The notes under the pieces: generated by a model
The model's input: only the letters and a program-made list of their open reading frames with translations
Told to the model about the DNA's origin: nothing
Databases searched by the model: none
DNA from: Methanobacteriota archaeon
GTDB lineage: Archaea; Thermoplasmatota; Poseidoniia; Poseidoniales; Thalassarchaeaceae
Direction: 5' to 3'
DNA length: 7,882 bases
Assembly: GCA_002701965.1 (NCBI GenBank)
Contig: NZXM01000021.1
Location: forward strand, 1-7,882
Part shown: piece by piece, positions 6,835-7,882 of the stretch
Position numbering within the stretch: position 1 is the stretch's first letter
Layout of the letters: the number at the start of each line of letters is the position of its first letter
Made by a program: the position numbers and the translations under genes

Positions 6835-7425
6835 ATGGGTCGACGACGAGAGGAAACCGTAGATGAAGAGCTTCTAGCACAGCTTGAAGGCGATTCTAGC
6901 GATAAAATTCGAGTCCCCCTTCCTAACGAGCGAATCAACGAAATGTTTGCTATCGCAGATCAAATTCTTGGCGGTCGCCGCGTTCGTGTTGTATGCGCAG
7001 ATGGGGAGACTCGTTTGGCTCGAATTCCCGGAAAGATGCGCCGACGTCAGTGGGTTCGGGAAGGCGACTTGATTGTCGTTCAGCCCTGGGACTTCCAAGA
7101 TTCAAAGGCCGATGTCAAGAAGCGATATTCGAAAACCCAATCTCTCTATCTTTCTCGCAAAGGGGTTTTACCCGAAATTGTCGATGTATTTGGTACAGGA
7201 ACCGAATCATGGGACGATTTAGATGATGCTGGTATTTTTGGTGGTGGGCCCAGTTCCGAACCTGAAGTAGTCGAGGAAGTGATTGAAGAAAATCCAGTTG
7301 AAGATTCAACAGATGAAGAGGAAATGGCTGAGGTCGAGTCCGTTACGGCTCTACCAGAGGAAGAACCAGAACAGTTCGATGACGTCAGCGACGATGATAT
7401 CGACAGTTTGTTTGGTCCTGCTTAG
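6835..7425 (+). CDS. eif1a: Archaeal translation initiation factor 1A with long acidic C-terminal tail
   Basis: aIF1A is a small OB-fold factor that binds the A-site of the small ribosomal subunit and helps select the start codon. The fold spans about residues 27-110. Diagnostic motifs are RVRVVCADGETRLARIPGKM, RRRQWVREGDLIVVQPWDFQ and DVKKRYSKTQSLYLSRKG. The N-terminus (MGRRREE) is basic, as in relatives. The usual archaeal protein is about 100-115 residues, but this one is 196. The added part, residues 111-196, contains no Lys or Arg at all; residues 141-190 hold 24 acidic residues, and the end reads DDVSDDDIDSLFGPA. Eukaryotic eIF1A also has an acidic tail, ending in DIDDI and contacting eIF5B, so the resemblance is notable but not proof of the same role. 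No SD precedes the ATG, in contrast to the nuo genes. The RIO1-type kinase gene follows within about 12 bases, a neighbourhood common in archaea. Confidence 0.93.
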   Translation: MGRRREETVDEELLAQLEGDSSDKIRVPLPNERINEMFAIADQILGGRRVRVVCADGETRLARIPGKMRRRQWVREGDLIVVQPWDFQDSKADVKKRYSKTQSLYLSRKGVLPEIVDVFGTGTESWDDLDDAGIFGGGPSSEPEVVEEVIEENPVEDSTDEEEMAEVESVTALPEEEPEQFDDVSDDDIDSLFGPA

Positions 7426-7431
7426 GGGGTG
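7424..7431 (+). promoter_or_regulatory. Shine-Dalgarno site before the RIO1 frame, pointing to an ATC start
   Basis: AGGGGGTG overlaps the aIF1A stop codon and differs from AGGAGGTG only by a G that can wobble-pair. Five bases after it, in the kinase frame, stands ATC at 7437; another ATC stands at 7434. The frame has no ATG, GTG or TTG until TTG 7491, which is far too distant for this SD. Confidence 0.55.
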
Positions 7432-7436
7432 TAATC

Positions 7437-7882
7437 ATCGCGCGACGCCGGAAGGCACGACGCGAAAGCGAACCGCGTGATTGGACCGACTTGAACGAGC
7501 CCGAAGATTATGATTTAGATGCTGAACCTACGCAGGTCGAGAAACAAATCGAAGCGGATAACATCGCGCTTGCTGAAGAGATGTGGAAAGCCGATGAAGA
7601 ATCAATCGCTCACGCAGAAATGGACAAAAAACTAGATTCTTGGACTTGGATGAAGGAGAAGAAGTATGCGACCATGTTCAAACAGATTGAACACCGTTTG
7701 GAAGGCGCATTGGGCAAGGGTCAGTTTGAATGGGTCGATCGTCGGGTATTCGATCAAGTATTCGATCAGCGCACGCTTCTATCCGTATACAAGCTCATGC
7801 AACAAGGGCATATCGATACACTTGATTGGCCAATCGCAAGGGGAAAGGAAGCTCACGTATTCCATGCAACAACACCCAATGG
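7437..7882 (+). CDS. rio1: RIO1-family atypical serine kinase, N-terminal part (3' end outside window)
   Basis: RIO1 proteins are atypical kinase/ATPases; in eukaryotes RIO1 acts in late maturation of the small ribosomal subunit. The visible 148 codons end just after the nucleotide-binding loop. Residues 104-148 carry the family signature: VFDQVFDQRTLLSVYKLMQQ (winged-helix region leading to the kinase domain), GHIDTLDW and IARGKEAHVFHA, which matches the RIO1 loop STGKEANVYHA with Arg135 in place of Thr. The catalytic lysine and later motifs lie beyond the window. About 75 extra residues precede the part alignable with known archaeal Rio1: a basic start (ARRRKARR) then an acidic stretch rich in Asp and Glu. 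The start is placed at ATC 7437 from SD spacing and because the sequence then begins x-ARRRKARRE; alternatives are TTG 7491 and ATG 7581. The frame is open back to the aIF1A stop. Pairing with aIF1A supports a role in ribosome biogenesis. Confidence 0.85.
   Translation, partial: MARRRKARRESEPRDWTDLNEPEDYDLDAEPTQVEKQIEADNIALAEEMWKADEESIAHAEMDKKLDSWTWMKEKKYATMFKQIEHRLEGALGKGQFEWVDRRVFDQVFDQRTLLSVYKLMQQGHIDTLDWPIARGKEAHVFHATTPN

Noticed and set aside
7746..7769. Near-perfect 12-base tandem repeat encoding VFDQVFDQ
   Set aside because: Known archaeal Rio1 has a similar VYEEVFDK at this place, so it is conserved protein sequence and not a recent duplication.

Overview
The window most likely comes from an archaeon of the Thermoplasmatota, and the marine Poseidoniales (Marine Group II) type fits best. 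Three things point this way. A Nuo-type complex I membrane operon ends next to an archaeal/eukaryotic-type translation pair, initiation factor 1A followed by a RIO1-family kinase. NuoJ is encoded as two separate genes, as in several euryarchaeal lineages. The Shine-Dalgarno (SD) sites pair well with an archaeal 16S 3' end. Base composition is moderate, around 50% GC. The assignment is inferred from gene content and style, not from a database match.

Region 1 (1-6760) is the membrane half of a respiratory complex I operon, all on the + strand and very tightly packed: 3' end of nuoI, nuoJ1, nuoJ2, nuoK, nuoL, nuoM, nuoN. Most junctions are ATGA overlaps or gaps of under about 12 bases, so translational coupling is likely. 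NuoI is the tail of the iron-sulfur wire subunit. NuoJ and NuoK carry the coupling channel next to the quinone site. NuoL, NuoM and NuoN are the three antiporter-like proton-pumping subunits. The glutamates and lysines of the pumping axis are intact in K, L, M and N, so the complex looks functional. The electron-input genes (nuoEFG or substitutes) are not in view, so the electron donor cannot be deduced.

Region 2 (6761-6834) is a 74-base spacer. It has a short T-run that could end the nuo transcript and a TATA-like box placed so that the next transcript would be almost leaderless.

Region 3 (6835-7882) holds an aIF1A gene with an unusually long acidic C-terminal tail, then the 5' part of a RIO1-type atypical kinase gene cut by the window end. 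The kinase frame has a good SD site but no ATG, GTG or TTG at the right distance. The best-placed codon is ATC.

I see no mobile elements, CRISPR arrays, RNA genes or defence system. The window is mostly conserved core metabolism and translation. The more unusual details are the likely ATC start of the kinase, the acidic aIF1A tail with its DDDIDSLF end, a histidine-rich insertion in NuoL, and paired cysteines in equivalent loops of NuoM and NuoN.
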